A stretch of 64,000 bases of DNA from Spirodela intermedia (taxonomy: Eukaryota; Streptophyta; Magnoliopsida; Alismatales; Araceae): NCBI GenBank assembly GCA_902729315.2, contig LR746275.1, positions 2,512,501 through 2,576,500 of the forward strand. The letters run 5' to 3'. Positions 61,712 to 64,000 of the stretch are shown one piece after another. Every line of letters begins with the position of its first letter. Within the stretch, counting starts at the first letter, position 1. The translations under genes were made by a program, and so were the position numbers. The notes beneath the pieces were generated by a model that was given only the letters and a program-made list of their open reading frames with translations, had not been told where the DNA came from and ran no database searches.

Positions 61712-62003
61712 GCTGGACTAGTCTGTAGCTTCAGCCCCCCAAAAAAGGCAGCTGGCCCGTTCCGGCCCGCCATTGTTATTATGCTGACTAATTTAATGAT
61801 AAGAAAAACTTAAGTGGGCCATTTGAATATAAGATGCGTTAACGTTTTATTAAAAAAGCTGGACCAGTCTGTAGCTTCGGCCCAAAAAAAGCGGCCGGCC
61901 CGGCCCGGCTCGCTATAGTCATTATGTTGACAAATTAATGGTAAGAAAATCTTTGCAAACTGAGGTGGGCCATTTGAATATAAGATGCGTCAACGTTTTA
62001 TTA
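61712..62003 (+). repeat. Two-copy tandem repeat in the cyclophilin upstream region
   Basis: Copies start GCTGGACYAGTCTGTAGCTTC at 61712 and 61858, a step of 146 bp. Both carry GTGGGCCATTTGAATATAAG and AACGTTTTATTA. Each copy therefore holds one TGGGCC (site II) motif, besides others near 61642 and 61698. Confidence 0.85.
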
Positions 62004-62180
62004 CGTTATATTAAAAAATAGAAAAAACAATTTCGGTTCTATTTTACGTTTAGATTAATAAAGTGTAAAATTCTAATTATCGAAATAAATAAGCTTCCAA
62101 TTGTTGCCTTACCTCTCCATCTATCTATCACGCTGATTTTTCAATGAAACCCTTTCAACTTTTTAACTTATTTTAGAAAC

Positions 62181-62187
62181 TATAAAT
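62181..62187 (+). promoter_or_regulatory. Candidate TATA box of the cyclophilin gene
   Basis: TATAAAT lies 164 bp upstream of the cyclophilin ATG. It predicts a start near 62210 and a leader of about 135 nt. Site II motifs upstream are typical of housekeeping plant genes, so use of this TATA is unproven. Confidence 0.4.
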
Positions 62188-62344
62188 TCTTATTTATTGT
62201 GTTTGTACACTCCAGGAGTAAAACCTTCATCAGACCTCCTCTCCACGAGGCCAACAAAGCGGTTTCGGGCCTGCAACTCGGTGGGTAGCGGCGCTTCTCT
62301 GGGAGTCGTCCTTCCTCTTCCTTCTCCACAGCGGGCTCTTGCTC

Positions 62345-64000
62345 ATGGCCGGAGCGAACAGTGTCAGTGCCGCCGCCACAGCGACGGTAGATTGGCACCT
62401 GAGACCTCCGAACCCTAAGAACCCGATCGTCTTTTTCGACGTCACCATCGGGTCGATACCGGCTGGGAGGATCAAGATGGAGCTGTTCGCAGACATCATC
62501 CCCAAGACCGCCGAGAATTTCAGGTGCCATTATCTATATTGCCTGTGTTTCTGTGAATGCTGCATCTGCCTTGATGCGGGGGCATGGTTTCTCCTCTGTG
62601 TGGTCGGGAAATGCGTGACAGCCCTTTCGCGCCTTCAGTGGAATTTTTTTTGTTGAAGGGAGTTACAACACAGTGGGAGTTTGCGGTTGCGTAGTTGCTA
62701 TAGCTCTTCATGGCTATCAGTGATGGATGATCCTGGGGTTGTTGGAAGATATATAGAGTATAGGATCATGATTTGATTTCTGGTATTTCTTGTGATGGTT
62801 TCTCGCAACCAACCTTTTGCCTCATCTCAGTTCAATGAAGCTTGGGTCCATGTTTTTGTGGTGTTTCGATGACACTACCGCAAGATAAAGGATACGGGGT
62901 TTTTCTCGGTTGCTTTGGCCAGGTTACGATGTCTCAGTTGATTTTCCTTCGCTATGCCTTTTCCTTCCCTGGTGTCATTAGATAAACTGTACCCTAGATG
63001 TGTTTTTCTTCAGATGCTGATTTGCTCGCAACACAAATAACTTATCAGTTATATCAGTCAACGGGGATTCTTATCAATTTTGTTCAGTCTGTGGTTGGTT
63101 GGCTGTAGAGAACCAAAAATAAAGAAAAAAAAACTGAATTATTAATGTACGGATGTGCATTAATAAAATGTCAAAAACTTGCAAAGCTTTAGGTCTTTCA
63201 AATATCTCTGGGATTCTTCTTCTCCAAAGGTTTTTAATAAACCGATTTTATGTCTTATTTTGATTTTAATAAACCTGTTTTTACGAATACTATCATGAAA
63301 GTACTTTATGATATTGAGAGTACTATATGACATCAGTTTTGTTATTTATTGGGCAGGCAACTTTGCACTGGTGAATACAGGTGAGTGAACTACTAATCAT
63401 CAATTTTATTATTTGATTCATTTTTCAGAAGATTTGTGCATTCTCTGGATAAATGCTCAATTTTATATCTATCAGTTGACTTGCTCTTCAGAGTTATTCT
63501 TCCAACTGTACTCAATTTTATTCAGTGATGCACGAATCTTATGTCATTGAACTTATCTTTCTGCACGTCTGTGGAATGTAGTTGCGTAAAACTTTAGATC
63601 TCTGTGGGAATACCCGATGCATTCTGTTTGTAAACAACTTAGTGCAACTTCTGTATTACGATGACAAATCGCTTGGTGAGAACAGTTTCTGTATTAAGAT
63701 GGCTTGTCCCATACTCGATTCATCAACCTACGCTCTCCGCGTTGTCTTCTCAAGGCTCTCCACTGGGTGGTTTGCCATTAGTTATACTTGAGTGGATACC
63801 TACTTCTCAAGGCCCTAGTATTTATGGGGGGAACATGCCTTCTGGGAGGTTGCTTGCATAACCAAGAAGATGACCTAGCATCGTAAGTGGCAGGCAACTG
63901 GGGTAGCAACTATCCAGGGCAAGTTAAAATTTTTCTCAATATTTTTGTAATTTTATTTCCCTACCTTTTCATTTAAAGCTTAGATGAGTCCAACTAATTA
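62345..64000 (+). CDS. CYP22: CYP22-type cyclophilin (PPIH-like peptidyl-prolyl isomerase), 5' part only
   Basis: Exon 1 (62345-62523) and a 24-nt exon 2 (63357-63380) are visible; the gene continues past the window. The start [18 protein letters not shown] precedes [40 protein letters not shown], then RQLCTGEYR across the join. The [16 protein letters not shown] start is distinctive for plant CYP22, the counterpart of the human spliceosomal cyclophilin PPIH/USA-CYP that binds the U4/U6 snRNP protein PRP4. The isomerase active site (FHRVI, Q-GDF) is encoded further on, so activity cannot be judged. No third exon is recognised in 63381-64000. The Ala-rich N-terminal stretch is longer than in some relatives. 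Confidence 0.85.

Overview
This window is a piece of a nuclear plant genome: large spliced genes with GT-AG introns, AT-rich intergenic DNA, many (GA)n/(CT)n tracts and several local tandem repeats. The families present (an R2R3-MYB, a MYB-CC factor, a TGA bZIP, a VQ protein and plant-type GH51 arabinofuranosidase) make it an angiosperm. The P1-like MYB and the short linker in the aminotransferase lean towards a monocot, but that is only an inference.

Layout. 1-3410: degenerate AT-rich tandem array, with a near-identical ~318 bp block present twice. 4149-5752 (-): subgroup-7 R2R3-MYB, with GA-rich upstream DNA to about 8.2 kb. 8.25-11.6 kb: AT-rich non-coding DNA with a three-copy repeat. 13381-21868 (+): 17-exon GH51 alpha-L-arabinofuranosidase whose predicted catalytic acid/base Glu is Gln. 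22.25-23.16 kb: tandem repeat carrying GGCCCA motifs. 23500-30662 (+): 11-exon glutamine:fructose-6-phosphate amidotransferase. 31249-36954 (-): kinase-like protein with degraded catalytic motifs. 38189-40195 (-): calmodulin. 41492-43801 (-): MYB-CC (PHL-like) factor. 45.69-46.18 kb: tandem repeat running into the 3' end of a VQ-motif gene (46154-46756, -). 52462-60716 (+): clade II TGA factor with a long 5' leader. 61.1-62.0 kb: two more tandem repeats. 62345 to window end (+): the first two exons of a CYP22-type cyclophilin.

The genes do not form a pathway; they are ordinary neighbours with their own promoters. Two loci touch cell-wall or sugar metabolism: GH51 (arabinan/arabinoxylan trimming) and the amidotransferase (UDP-GlcNAc precursor). 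Four are transcription-related: the flavonol-type MYB, MYB-CC, TGA and VQ. Exon boundaries were worked out by hand from reading-frame continuity, splice sites and recalled family sequences. Transcription starts and UTR exons are mostly unresolved. I saw no new multi-gene system. The most notable points are the Glu-to-Gln change in the GH51 active site and several repeats that have spread into promoters or into a coding end.
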